In this document: piece after piece, positions 42,513-51,120 of the stretch | How the letters are laid out: each line of letters begins with the position of its first letter | Position numbering within the stretch: position 1 is the first letter of the stretch | Assembly (NCBI GenBank): GCA_035440755.1 | Contig: DAORND010000001.1 | Location: forward strand, 62,001-126,000 | Source: Aquimonas sp002352135 | GTDB lineage: Bacteria; Pseudomonadota; Gammaproteobacteria; Xanthomonadales; Xanthomonadaceae | DNA: 64,000 nt | Direction: 5' to 3' | Position numbers and translations under genes: made by a program | Notes under the pieces: generated by a model | Database searches by the model: none | What the model saw: only the letters and a program-made list of their open reading frames with translations | Told to the model about the DNA's origin: nothing

Positions 42513-44558
42513 TTACTGGAACTCGTAGTTCATTTCGGTGCCAGCGGCGGCGAGGAAATTGCCCTGCACATAGCTGACAGTGCTGGTGAAAAGCACGCTC
42601 ATACTGGCAGCGTCCTGCACAAATTCCGCAATAGTCAGCTTGTCCTGAGCATGTGCGCGTTCTGCGATCGCCTTCACGCGGCGCTGATTTTCTATATTGC
42701 GCCCCAAGTCCTCGGTAAAACGACGGTCGATCTTCAGCATAGAAGCATCCAGATGCTTGAGCAGGTCGAACGAATTTCCCGATGTGCCGAATTGCTCGAT
42801 GCACATCGCGCAGCCCAGAGTGGAAACCTTGCGCAGGAAGTCCTGAGCGGCCTTGAGCTGGGTAGAGACGCGGCTTTCCGGGATGCCGAACACCAATTGA
42901 TCACCGCCAACGCCACTCGTCTTGAGCAGATTGCCGATCCAGGTCGGCAGGCTCGGGTCCAGCATGCTCTGTGGGGTGAGTTTGATTAGCAAACGGGTTC
43001 GGGTGCCGGCCTCATTGCGTTTTGCCAGTACGGCAATGGCGTGCGACAGCACCCAGCGGTCGATCTTCTCGATCAGGCCATGATCCTCGGCAATGGGCAG
43101 AAAGGTCAGCGGCGGCACCACTTCGCCATCGGTGCCCTTCATGCGAAGCAAGGTTTCGTAGAACTCACTCGCGTCGCCCTGCAGGCTGATGATCGGTTGG
43201 TAGTAGAGCAGGAATTCGTTTGACTTCAGCGCAGACTGGATGCGTTCGACCCAAGCTTTGATTCTCGCGGCTTCCTGTCGATCATCTGCCGAGGGATCAA
43301 ACAGTTGCGTGCGATTGCCACCCTCGGAGAGGGCGATTTGGAGACATTGGCTGGCTTTGCCCAGTGCGGTCGCTACGTCGACTGACTTGGGCCCGATCTG
43401 CACGCCGCCGATACTCAACGTCAAGGTCAATGATCGCTTGCCGACTTCGATGATATGGCCTTGAACCTTGGCGCGCAAAAGCTCAGCAAACTCACGTGTC
43501 TGGGCGAAGTCGCTGTTGACGAGATGCAGACCGAAGCTGTGGTCGGACAGCCGCGCAATCTCCGCACCATCGACCAGGTGACTGCGCAGAAGGTCCGAGA
43601 GGTCGCGCAGCAGCTCGTCGGCGTGGTTGAGTCCGATCTCGTTCAGCACCACGCCGAAATTGTCGATTTCCAGCAGCAGCGCTGCTTCGTTCTGTGCGCC
43701 TTTGAGGCCGCGTGCCAAGGCAGAATCGAGCAGACTCATGAACTGGGTACGCGACAACAGCCCGGTAACCGGGTCGTTCAGCTTCGGTGCTTCATTCCGT
43801 CGGAACACGATCTGCTGACAGGCCTCGCCCTCGTAGCTGGCGTTGGCGAATTCCATGACCGCATCGAAGACTTCGCCATCGGCGCGGGTTGCGCGCAATG
43901 CCAGTGACGAGGGCGGGGGTTCGCCACGGGCGAGTTTCTTCAGGACCGAACGGAATGCATCCGCGTCGCGATCATCAATCAAGTCCAGCAGAGCAATGCC
44001 CTCGAGAACTTCGAGGCTATCGTAGCCGAACATCTCCAAGTAGGCTTGATTGGCACGGATGTGCATACCTTCGTGCACATACGCGATCGGATCGCGGGAG
44101 GAGTCGATCAGTGCATCGCATCGGCGCTCACTTTCGCGAAGGGCGCTTGCCAAGCGCTGACGGTCGCGACGTTCTGCCAGAAGCGTCATCGCCCACCTAG
44201 TCGCTGAAAGCGCTTGGGCCGGCTTCTTCAGGTTGATCAACTGGCAGGCGCCGTGTGCATAGGCGTTGGCGTGTATGTCTTCGTCGATACTGCTGTGGGT
44301 GGCAATCAGCACCGCATCGCTGGGACTGCCGCGCAACGCCGCGGCAATCTGCTCCAGAGTACAGTGCGGGTGCTGGTAGGCGGCGAGCACGATGTCGGTC
44401 GTGTTGCCCTCGAGCTGCCTACTCAACTCTTCAATATCGTTGGCACGACTCAAACGAACCGCAAAGCCCCCATTGCGCAGTGCGGAGCTGATCACTTCGC
44501 CGTGTTCGACATGGCTTTGCAGCAAGATCAATCGAATGGGCGTGTCCTGGTTCGCCAT
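42513..44558 (-). CDS. fimX: FimX-like c-di-GMP receptor for type IV pili
   Basis: A 681-aa protein with the FimX layout: REC-like domain (about 8-125) without an obvious full phosphorylation site, PAS domain (about 140-255), degenerate GGDEF (about 270-420; SDHSF in place of GGDEF) and degenerate EAL (about 440-681; E468-T-L in place of EAL). The C-terminus SYVQGNFLAAAGTEMNYEF matches FimX. Such proteins do not make or break c-di-GMP but bind it through the EAL domain and, with PilZ and PilB, drive pilus assembly and twitching. ATG 44558 is preferred over a TTG at 44576. No pil genes are nearby. Confidence 0.88.
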   Translation of the reverse strand: MANQDTPIRLILLQSHVEHGEVISSALRNGGFAVRLSRANDIEELSRQLEGNTTDIVLAAYQHPHCTLEQIAAALRGSPSDAVLIATHSSIDEDIHANAYAHGACQLINLKKPAQALSATRWAMTLLAERRDRQRLASALRESERRCDALIDSSRDPIAYVHEGMHIRANQAYLEMFGYDSLEVLEGIALLDLIDDRDADAFRSVLKKLARGEPPPSSLALRATRADGEVFDAVMEFANASYEGEACQQIVFRRNEAPKLNDPVTGLLSRTQFMSLLDSALARGLKGAQNEAALLLEIDNFGVVLNEIGLNHADELLRDLSDLLRSHLVDGAEIARLSDHSFGLHLVNSDFAQTREFAELLRAKVQGHIIEVGKRSLTLTLSIGGVQIGPKSVDVATALGKASQCLQIALSEGGNRTQLFDPSADDRQEAARIKAWVERIQSALKSNEFLLYYQPIISLQGDASEFYETLLRMKGTDGEVVPPLTFLPIAEDHGLIEKIDRWVLSHAIAVLAKRNEAGTRTRLLIKLTPQSMLDPSLPTWIGNLLKTSGVGGDQLVFGIPESRVSTQLKAAQDFLRKVSTLGCAMCIEQFGTSGNSFDLLKHLDASMLKIDRRFTEDLGRNIENQRRVKAIAERAHAQDKLTIAEFVQDAASMSVLFTSTVSYVQGNFLAAAGTEMNYEFQ

Positions 44559-44681
44559 GGGGGTGGCCGACTCCAAATGTCAAAAACTGGCGACGAGCGT
44601 CAGGCTTTGCCCGACGGAAGGCACGTTCTACACAAATCCTGCCCGCATGCCAACGGTTGCGAGTGGGATACGTCTGTTGCG

Positions 44682-45725
44682 TCACGTTAATTGACCATCG
44701 GTCAGCGGCGTCTTGCTGGGTTCGCCTTCGATTTCGCGGACGAGACGAGGGACCAGATAGCCGGGGAGCTGTCGTCGGAGCAAGGTCATCAGCGATCGTG
44801 CGCGGGCATCGTCCACGGCAAAATGTGCGGCGCCCTGAACTTGATCAAGCTGATGCAGATAATAAGGCAGCACGCCGATGTCTATTAGCCTCTCGGAGAG
44901 CGCTATCAAGGTGCGTGGGTCATCATTGACTCCCTTCAGCAAGACCGCTTGATTGAGCAGCGACGCGCCAGCGCTGAGCAGGTGTTGGCAGGCCACTGAC
45001 ACGTCGTTGTCGATTTCTTGCGCATGGTTGACATGAACGACGATGATGACGCGCTGATTCAAGGAGCGGACCCAGTCGCAAAGCTCAGCGTCGACGCGAG
45101 CGGGTAATACGACGGGCAGTCGAGTGTGAATTCGCAGGCGCCGCACATGCGGAATGCTCGCCAAGGCGTCGCCCAGTTCACGGAGCTTGTGAGTGGACAG
45201 CACGAGTGGGTCGCCGCCACTCAAGATCACTTCGGTGATGCTGGCGTCTTCCGCGATCCTTCGCACTGCCTGTTGCCAGCCCGCCGTCGCCGCAGTGTCC
45301 TCCGAGTAGGGATAGTGGCGCCGGAAGCAGTAGCGGCAGTTGATTGCGCAACTGCCTGTCGCGATCAGCAGGGCTCGACCGTGGTACTTCTGCAGTACGC
45401 CTTGTGCAGTACGGGCCATGTGGTCGCCGACAGCATCCAGTCGATAGCCCGGCGTGATCTGATCCTCTGCGCTGAGCGGAAGGACCTGGCGCAAGAGCGG
45501 ATCAGTCCGGTCGCCCAGGCGCATTCGTGCGACGTAGGCGCGCGGCACGCGCATCGGAAAGCGACGAACGTCCGCACTGAGTTGCGAGGTCAGGTCTTGC
45601 AGTTCAAGGGCCAGCAAGAGTTCCGCAGGATCGGTAAACGACTGTCTGAACTGCTCGCGCCAGTCATTCCGGGGGGCTGTTGCGGCGCTGGTGGACTGTG
45701 CCGCTTTGGAGCTAGCGAGTATCAT
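44682..45725 (-). CDS. epmB: EF-P (R)-beta-lysylation enzyme EpmB (lysine 2,3-aminomutase)
   Basis: A 347-aa radical SAM enzyme converting lysine to (R)-beta-lysine, which EpmA then attaches to EF-P. The iron-sulphur motif is C126-x3-C130-x2-C133 in GSCAINCRYCF. SGGDPL, HTRLPVV and the PLP/lysine region of the family follow, ending REIEGEPSKTPL. The start is one of two close ATGs (45725 or 45737). It is divergent from efp, its functional partner, with under 100 bases between. EpmA is not in the window. Confidence 0.95.
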   Translation of the reverse strand: MILASSKAAQSTSAATAPRNDWREQFRQSFTDPAELLLALELQDLTSQLSADVRRFPMRVPRAYVARMRLGDRTDPLLRQVLPLSAEDQITPGYRLDAVGDHMARTAQGVLQKYHGRALLIATGSCAINCRYCFRRHYPYSEDTAATAGWQQAVRRIAEDASITEVILSGGDPLVLSTHKLRELGDALASIPHVRRLRIHTRLPVVLPARVDAELCDWVRSLNQRVIIVVHVNHAQEIDNDVSVACQHLLSAGASLLNQAVLLKGVNDDPRTLIALSERLIDIGVLPYYLHQLDQVQGAAHFAVDDARARSLMTLLRRQLPGYLVPRLVREIEGEPSKTPLTDGQLT

Positions 45726-45743
45726 GCCCGCACGCATCCGGGC

Positions 45744-45772
45744 TTGTTGCCGGGTCTTCGAGTTTTCATATT
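45744..45772 (+). promoter_or_regulatory. Possible efp promoter
   Basis: TTGTTG (45744-45749), 17 bases, CATATT (45767-45772): moderate matches with ideal spacing, about 40-45 bases upstream of the efp ATG and overlapping the start region of divergent epmB. Confidence 0.35.
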
Positions 45773-45818
45773 CCGCAATTTTAGCCGCTTCTGCGGCGAC
45801 GTCATTTTTGGAGCACGC

Positions 45819-46385
45819 ATGGCCAGTTACGGTCTGAACGATGTCAAGAACGGTCTCAAGATCATTGTCGATGGCGATCCTTACACCATTGTCGAAGCTG
45901 AGTTCATCAAGCCGGGCAAGGGGCAGGCCTTCACCCGCATTCGCATCCGCAACCTGAAGAATGGTCGCACCACGGAAAAGACCATCAAGGCCAACGAAAG
46001 CGTGGAAGGTGCGGACGTCGTTGATACCGACATGCAGTATCTCTACGGTGACGGCGAGTTCTGGCATTTCATGCACCAGGAGTCGTTCGAGCAGTACAGC
46101 GCGGACGCCGCCGCGATGGGTGATGCGGCACAGTGGTTGAAGGGCGAGGAAATGTGCGTTGTGACCCTGTGGAACGGCTCGCCGCTGGCTGTCGCTGCGC
46201 CCAATTTTGTTGAGCTGCAGATTGTCGAAACGGATCCAGGTGTGCGCGGCGACACGGCTTCGGGTGGCGGCAAGCCAGCCAAGCTGGAAACTGGTGCCAC
46301 AGTGCGCGTGCCCTTATTCATCGAGAATGGCGAAAAGATCCGTTGCGATACACGCAGTGGCGAGTACGTCAGCCGCGTGAAGTGA
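45819..46385 (+). CDS. efp: Elongation factor P
   Basis: A 188-aa tRNA-shaped translation factor that relieves ribosome stalling at polyproline stretches. The tip lysine K34 in FIKPGKGQAF is the residue beta-lysylated by EpmA/EpmB, and epmB lies divergently next door, so this is the lysine (not arginine) type. KOW, and two OB domains of normal length follow, ending TRSGEYVSRVK. GGAG is five to six bases before the ATG. An open extension reaches far upstream in frame but is the antisense of epmB. Confidence 0.97.
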   Translation: MASYGLNDVKNGLKIIVDGDPYTIVEAEFIKPGKGQAFTRIRIRNLKNGRTTEKTIKANESVEGADVVDTDMQYLYGDGEFWHFMHQESFEQYSADAAAMGDAAQWLKGEEMCVVTLWNGSPLAVAAPNFVELQIVETDPGVRGDTASGGGKPAKLETGATVRVPLFIENGEKIRCDTRSGEYVSRVK

Positions 46386-46465
46386 TCGCTGGCGCCACAC
46401 TGCTAATGACAGGCTCGACCGGGCGGTGATCGCCCTGTCCGCCCCACACAGGCGAGGCGCGAGAT

Positions 46466-47800
46466 ATGCGTGAAGTCGATCTGTTGATTGAAGCGGGCTG
46501 GGTCATTCCCGTGGAGCCTCACGGGGTCGCCATGCCGAATCACGCAGTGGTCATCCACGATGGCCGGATTGTTGATCTGTTGCCGATTGATGTGGCTTTG
46601 GTCAGCTACTTGCCCAACTGCCGTGTGCAGAGGCCGGACAGTGTTCTGCTGCCCGGCTTCGTGAATGCGCATGCCCACAACCCCATGAGCCTGATGCGCG
46701 GCTTGGCGGATGACCTGCCGTTGATGACTTGGCTGCAGGGACATATCTGGCCTGTCGAAGCCGCTGTTCTTGGGCCGGATTTCGTCCGCGACGGCACTGA
46801 GCTGGCGATCGTCGAGATGCTGCGTGGTGGCACCACCTGCGCCAACGAGAACTACTTTTTCCCGGATGTCTCGGCGCATACCTATCATCGGCTTGGGTTT
46901 CGCGCCTGTGTCGGGCTGCCCATCATCGACTTTCCTACGCCGTGGGCGCGCAGCGATGATGAGTATTTCGAACGCGCGTTGGCAGTGCATGATGAGTGGC
47001 GCGGGCATCCGCTGATCAGCACGGCGTTTGCGCCGCATGCGCCCTATACGGTGAAGGACGCCAGCTTCGAGCGCATAGCGCTGCTGTCGCAGCAGTTGAA
47101 CCTGCAGGTGCATTGTCATGTGCATGAGACCGCACAGGAAGTCGCCGATTCCTTGAGTCAGTACCGGCAGCGTCCCTTGGCACGACTGCATCGACTGGAG
47201 TTGCTGAACGAGCAACTGATCGCAGTCCATATGACCCAACTGACACCTGCGGAAATCGAGTTGTGTGCTGCGCAAGGCGTCTCCGTTGTGCATTGTCCGG
47301 AGTCCAATCTGAAATTGGCCTCGGGCTTTTGTCCGGTGGCGGCACTGCATCGCGCTGGCGTCGGTCTGGCTTTGGGCACCGATGGTTGTGCGTCGAACAA
47401 CGACCTCGACATGCTGGGCGAAATGCGCACGGCGGCCTTGCTTGCCAAGGGTGTCGCGCTGGACGCGGCGGCATTGGACGCGCCGTCAGCCTTGCGCATG
47501 GCCACGTTGGGCGGTGCCAGGGCAATGGCCCTGGATGAGCAGATTGGTTCAATCGAAGTCGGCAAGCAGGCCGATCTGATCACTCTGCGTGTGGATGTGC
47601 CGGAGATGCAGCCACTCTACGATCCGATTTCGCAGATCGTCTACGCCGGTGCGCGCCAGTATGTGCGCGACGTCTGGATTGCCGGTGAGTGCAAAGTGTC
47701 GGACGGCGAACTGGTCGATATCGACGCCGCCGCAGTCCTGGCCAAAGCGCTGCACTGGGGACGGCGGATTGCCAACTTGCCACGCCGGCAGATCGATTGA
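46466..47800 (+). CDS. mtaD: TRZ/ATZ-family amidohydrolase, probable 5'-methylthioadenosine/S-adenosylhomocysteine deaminase
   Basis: A 444-aa metal-dependent deaminase. Metal ligands are seen in NAHAHNP (H69, H71), HCHVHE, and the late LGTDGCASNNDLDM segment; MSLMRGLADDLPLMTWLQ is typical of the MtaD/SsnA group. In pseudomonads the equivalent gene deaminates methylthioadenosine and precedes ubiG and the mupP phosphatase, exactly the order here. The precise substrate is inferred from that context. ubiG begins 62 bases after the stop. Confidence 0.85.
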   Translation: MREVDLLIEAGWVIPVEPHGVAMPNHAVVIHDGRIVDLLPIDVALVSYLPNCRVQRPDSVLLPGFVNAHAHNPMSLMRGLADDLPLMTWLQGHIWPVEAAVLGPDFVRDGTELAIVEMLRGGTTCANENYFFPDVSAHTYHRLGFRACVGLPIIDFPTPWARSDDEYFERALAVHDEWRGHPLISTAFAPHAPYTVKDASFERIALLSQQLNLQVHCHVHETAQEVADSLSQYRQRPLARLHRLELLNEQLIAVHMTQLTPAEIELCAAQGVSVVHCPESNLKLASGFCPVAALHRAGVGLALGTDGCASNNDLDMLGEMRTAALLAKGVALDAAALDAPSALRMATLGGARAMALDEQIGSIEVGKQADLITLRVDVPEMQPLYDPISQIVYAGARQYVRDVWIAGECKVSDGELVDIDAAAVLAKALHWGRRIANLPRRQID

Positions 47801-47862
47801 GCGCTGTCGTCGAACCTATCTGCTACCGATCTCGTTTCTGCAACTCCCCAGGATTCAATGCC

Positions 47863-48564
47863 ATGCAGCCCAATGTTGATCCCGCCGCACTTGCCCAATT
47901 CGAGCGTCTGGCCGCGCGCTGGTGGGACCCGGATGGCGAGTCGCGGGCGTTGCACGACCTGAATCCGGCGCGACTGGGCTACGTCATGGAGCGTGTTGAA
48001 TTGCGTGGTAAGGCAGTGCTGGATGTGGGCTGCGGTGGCGGCCTGTTGAGTGAGGCGCTGGCGGCACAGAGCGCCAAGGTGACCGGGATTGACCTTGCCC
48101 CCGCTGTGCTGGAAACGGCGCGTCTGCATTTGTACGAGTCCGGCTTGCAGATTGAATATCTCGAACGCTCTGCAGAAGCACTGGCGGCTGAGCGCCCGCA
48201 GCAGTTCGATGTCATTACCTGCATGGAAATGCTGGAGCATGTCCCTGACCCGGCCGCCATCGTCGAAGCCTGCGCGGATCTGCTCAAGCCAGGTGGATGG
48301 CTGTTTCTGTCGACCCTCAACCGAACGCCGCAGGCCTTCGCGTTGGCGATTGCAGGAGCGGAGTACGTGATGCGCCTGCTGCCGAAAGGTACGCATCGCT
48401 ACGCGCAGTTCATCCGACCATCTGAGTTGGCAAGCGCTTTGCGTGCTGCGGCACTGCAGCTCGAAGATGTCAGTGGACTGCAATACAACCCGTTCACGCG
48501 CGCCGCACGTGTCGGCGGCCAGACCGGCATCAACTATCTGGTCGCGGCGCGTAAGCCCTCATGA
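47863..48564 (+). CDS. ubiG: Ubiquinone biosynthesis O-methyltransferase UbiG
   Basis: A 233-aa SAM-dependent methyltransferase catalysing both O-methylation steps of ubiquinone synthesis. The SAM loop VLDVGCGGG (near residue 47), the N-terminal FERLAARWWDPDGE and the membrane-binding segment (LNRTPQAFALAIAGAEYVMRLLPKGTH in part) are characteristic. ATG 47863 has AGGA nine bases upstream. The stop overlaps the next start (ATGA). Confidence 0.96.
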   Translation: MQPNVDPAALAQFERLAARWWDPDGESRALHDLNPARLGYVMERVELRGKAVLDVGCGGGLLSEALAAQSAKVTGIDLAPAVLETARLHLYESGLQIEYLERSAEALAAERPQQFDVITCMEMLEHVPDPAAIVEACADLLKPGGWLFLSTLNRTPQAFALAIAGAEYVMRLLPKGTHRYAQFIRPSELASALRAAALQLEDVSGLQYNPFTRAARVGGQTGINYLVAARKPS

Positions 48565-49214
48565 GTCAGCGCGCGGTTCTGTTCGATCTGGATGGCACGC
48601 TGGTGGACAGTGCACCGGATCTCTGGCGTGCCGCCAACGAAGTGCGCGCCGCTCAAGGACTGCCCCCGATCCCCTTCACCGTGTTTCGTCCGGTCGTGTC
48701 GCGCGGCGCGCGGGCGATGTTGGCAGTCGCTCTGCCGGAGTACGACGACCCCATGCGTGAGTCGCTGTTGGACGAGTTTCTGCAGCGCTACGCCAACGAT
48801 GTTGCCCGCGAGACGCGTCTGTTCTCAGGAATGGAGGCGACCCTTGCGGAGATCGAGTCGCGCGGTGTGTTGTGGGGCATCGTCAGCAACAAGGCTGAAC
48901 GGCTGGCCAGATTGGTTGTCGAGTCGCTTGGGCTGCAGGCGCGTTCCCGCGTGCTGATCGGTGGCGATACCTGCGCAGAGCGCAAGCCGCATCCTCTGCC
49001 ATTGCTGGAGGCCTGCCGAAGCCTGCAGATTCCGCCTGCGCAAGCGCTTTACCTGGGTGATGATCCGCGTGACATCCAGGCGGCGCGCGCGGCCGGCATC
49101 CGCAGTATCGCGGTGAGCTGGGGCTATGCGGATCGTGAGACTGTGCTCGGTTGGGGCGCGGATCGCTGCATTGATGATCCCTTGGATCTGCTGGACGAGG
49201 ACCTGCTGAATTGA
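48561..49214 (+). CDS. mupP: HAD phosphatase, probable N-acetylmuramic acid 6-phosphate phosphatase MupP
   Basis: A 217-aa HAD hydrolase of the phosphoglycolate phosphatase-like subclass. Catalytic DLDGT (nucleophile D9, D11), SNK (motif II), the KPHPLPLL segment with motif III lysine, and LGDDPRD (motif IV) are intact. The gene order ubiG-phosphatase is that of pseudomonad MupP, which acts in the cell-wall recycling bypass to UDP-MurNAc; phosphoglycolate phosphatase is the alternative. It overlaps both neighbours, so it is translationally coupled. Confidence 0.8.
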   Translation: MSQRAVLFDLDGTLVDSAPDLWRAANEVRAAQGLPPIPFTVFRPVVSRGARAMLAVALPEYDDPMRESLLDEFLQRYANDVARETRLFSGMEATLAEIESRGVLWGIVSNKAERLARLVVESLGLQARSRVLIGGDTCAERKPHPLPLLEACRSLQIPPAQALYLGDDPRDIQAARAAGIRSIAVSWGYADRETVLGWGADRCIDDPLDLLDEDLLN

Positions 49215-50008
49215 CTTCCTTGTCACAGGAATCCGTTGCTGTCGCCAGTATTCTTGAGGACTGGCGCTCGCGTCACCGGCACTGGTCGCTGATGGAGGTT
49301 TTTCTGCCCGTATCGCAACGGCAGCAAGCGCCTTATCTATTTGCGTGGTATGAGGCCATCGAAAGCGCGACGTTCGAGGTGAACGATGATGCGGTGGCGT
49401 TGGCCAAGCTACGCTGGTGGCGTGACGAGCTGAATTTCGCAACGGAAGGCAAGGCGAGACACCCGCTCATGCAGGTCTGCTCGCCGCTGATTGGTCGGAT
49501 ATCGGGAAGCTGGGACGCTGTTGTTGACGCCGCGTTGCGTTTGCGAATGACCCAGCCAAGACCGGCAAACCTGCAGGAAAGCTGGCAAGCCGTCGAGATT
49601 CTGGCAGGCGCGCAGTCGAACCTTGAGCAGGCGCTATGGGGTGGTCGCGAGGACAGTGCCTGGCGCTGCGCAGATCTGTTGTTGACTCGTCTGCGGCGGC
49701 ATGCGGGTCCTCACGCGGAGCGCAGCCTGCTGCCGCTGGATCTTTGCGCGCGGCATGCCTTGCCAGTCGAGTTGATCGAGCTCGGCAGCAGCGAACCCCA
49801 TCAACGCGGGTGGCAGTTGGATTGGGTGTCCGCCCTGAATCAGGAGATGCCGCAGCAGGACATTGCGCGGGCCAGGGCGAGCACCTTGTGGTCGGTGGCC
49901 ACGCGCCTGCACCTGCGTGCACTGGCAAATCCTCAACAACGGCAGGTCACCACGATGGCAGCGTGGGTCTGGCATGCTTGGCAGTCCGCGCGCAGGGCTG
50001 CGGGCTAG
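49211..50008 (+). CDS. Squalene/phytoene synthase-like protein of unknown activity
   Basis: A 265-aa all-helical protein with the fold landmarks of the squalene/phytoene synthase superfamily: PYLFAWYEAIESA then LAKLRWWRDEL, as in the NDUFAF6-like branch. The two Asp-rich (DxxxD) motifs that bind diphosphate via magnesium in true synthases are not evident, so catalysis is doubtful. The TTG start at 49211 overlaps the mupP stop (TTGA); an internal ATG at residue 28 is possible but would remove the first helix. It is the last gene of the mtaD run. Confidence 0.7.
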   Translation: MTSLSQESVAVASILEDWRSRHRHWSLMEVFLPVSQRQQAPYLFAWYEAIESATFEVNDDAVALAKLRWWRDELNFATEGKARHPLMQVCSPLIGRISGSWDAVVDAALRLRMTQPRPANLQESWQAVEILAGAQSNLEQALWGGREDSAWRCADLLLTRLRRHAGPHAERSLLPLDLCARHALPVELIELGSSEPHQRGWQLDWVSALNQEMPQQDIARARASTLWSVATRLHLRALANPQQRQVTTMAAWVWHAWQSARRAAG

Positions 50009-50107
50009 ACTTCGCGTCGTGTCGTCGACCATCACTTGACATCCCGGCGACATCACCCCAACTAGGATGCCCACACGTCAATCATGACTGATCGCAAGGA
50101 GAAGCCC

Positions 50108-51070
50108 GTGGCGCCACGTTCATCTGAATGCGCGGTGCGCGTGATGCCCGATATCGCGTCGGAGGCCAAACCCGTAATTGCGGGAGCACTGTCGTGGGTG
50201 GGCATGGGCGAAATCGAGACGCCAGTCAGTGTCGCCAGCAGCGATGGGCGCATGCTGAGCAGTGGCGCAAAAGTGAATGCCTTCGTCAACCTGAAACGAT
50301 CCGATGTGCGCGGCATCCACATGTCGCGTTTGTACCTGCATGTGGACCGGGCGCTGTCTTCCGAACCGATCACACCTGCCAGTTTGCGTCGTCTGCTCAA
50401 GGACTTCCTTGACTCGCACGCTGACCTGTCGGATCAGGCGATGATCCGCATCGAGTTCGACCATATGCTGCGTCGAAAGGCTTTGCGCAGCGACAACAGC
50501 GGTTGGCGGAACTACCCCACGGTCATCACGGCCCTGATGCAGCAGTCGCAATTCAGTGTGGAGTTGGGCTTGCGCATCGCCTATTCCAGCACCTGTCCTT
50601 GTTCGGCGGCGCTGGCACGTCAGTTGATCCAGGAGCAGTTCCAGCGCGATTTTTCCGCCGACAAACCGCTGACCCATGCCGACGTGCTGGCCTGGCTTGG
50701 CAGTGAGCAGGGCATTGTGGCAACGCCGCACAGCCAGCGCTCGCACGCCGACATCCGGGTTCGTCTGCAGCCGTCGTTCCAGAACTTCCCGATGATCGAC
50801 CTGATCGACCGCGTCGAACAGGCGCTGCAGACGCCGGTGCAGACCGCGGTGAAGCGAGAAGACGAGCAGGCCTTCGCCCTGCTCAATGGACAGAATCTGA
50901 TGTTCTGCGAAGACGCGGCGCGGCGCATGCAGGCCGCGTTGAACGAGGATGAGCGCGTGGCGGACTTCTGGGTGCGCGCATCGCACTTCGAGAGCCTGCA
51001 TCCGCACAACGCGGTGGCGGTGGCCGTGAAGGGTATTGCTGGCGGCTACGCCGCCGAGCACGATGCGTGA
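50108..51070 (+). CDS. folE2: GTP cyclohydrolase IB (FolE2)
   Basis: A 320-aa type IB GTP cyclohydrolase converting GTP to dihydroneopterin triphosphate for folate or queuosine-type pathways. Signature YSSTCPCSAAL with the catalytic Cys, and the C-terminal ASHFESLHPHNAVA, are family-typical. A frame runs eight codons further to an ATG at 50084, but AAGGAG lies inside that extension, six bases before GTG 50108, so the GTG is the better start. Members can use metals other than zinc and are often induced by zinc limitation; I found no convincing Zur box. Confidence 0.93.
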   Translation: MAPRSSECAVRVMPDIASEAKPVIAGALSWVGMGEIETPVSVASSDGRMLSSGAKVNAFVNLKRSDVRGIHMSRLYLHVDRALSSEPITPASLRRLLKDFLDSHADLSDQAMIRIEFDHMLRRKALRSDNSGWRNYPTVITALMQQSQFSVELGLRIAYSSTCPCSAALARQLIQEQFQRDFSADKPLTHADVLAWLGSEQGIVATPHSQRSHADIRVRLQPSFQNFPMIDLIDRVEQALQTPVQTAVKREDEQAFALLNGQNLMFCEDAARRMQAALNEDERVADFWVRASHFESLHPHNAVAVAVKGIAGGYAAEHDA

Positions 51071-51079
51071 AGTCCATTT

Positions 51080-51107
51080 AACCCGCTCGCCTTTGGGAGA
51101 GCGGGTT
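51080..51107. terminator. Terminator between folE2 and slp
   Basis: A 9-bp stem AACCCGCTC/GAGCGGGTT (51080-51088 with 51099-51107) between converging genes; the T tract is weak on both strands. Confidence 0.6.
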
Positions 51108-51120
51108 CACGCTGGCGGAA

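Noticed and set aside
45126..45818. N-terminal extension of EF-P
   Set aside because: It is the antisense of epmB; EF-P begins at 45819 with a ribosome site.
46417..46440. Hairpin after efp as a terminator
   Set aside because: The stem has a mismatch, only five firm inner pairs and no T tract.
50036..50068. Promoter with perfect TTGACA upstream of folE2
   Set aside because: The nearest -10-like hexamer (TAGGAT) is 21 bases away, too far for a standard promoter.
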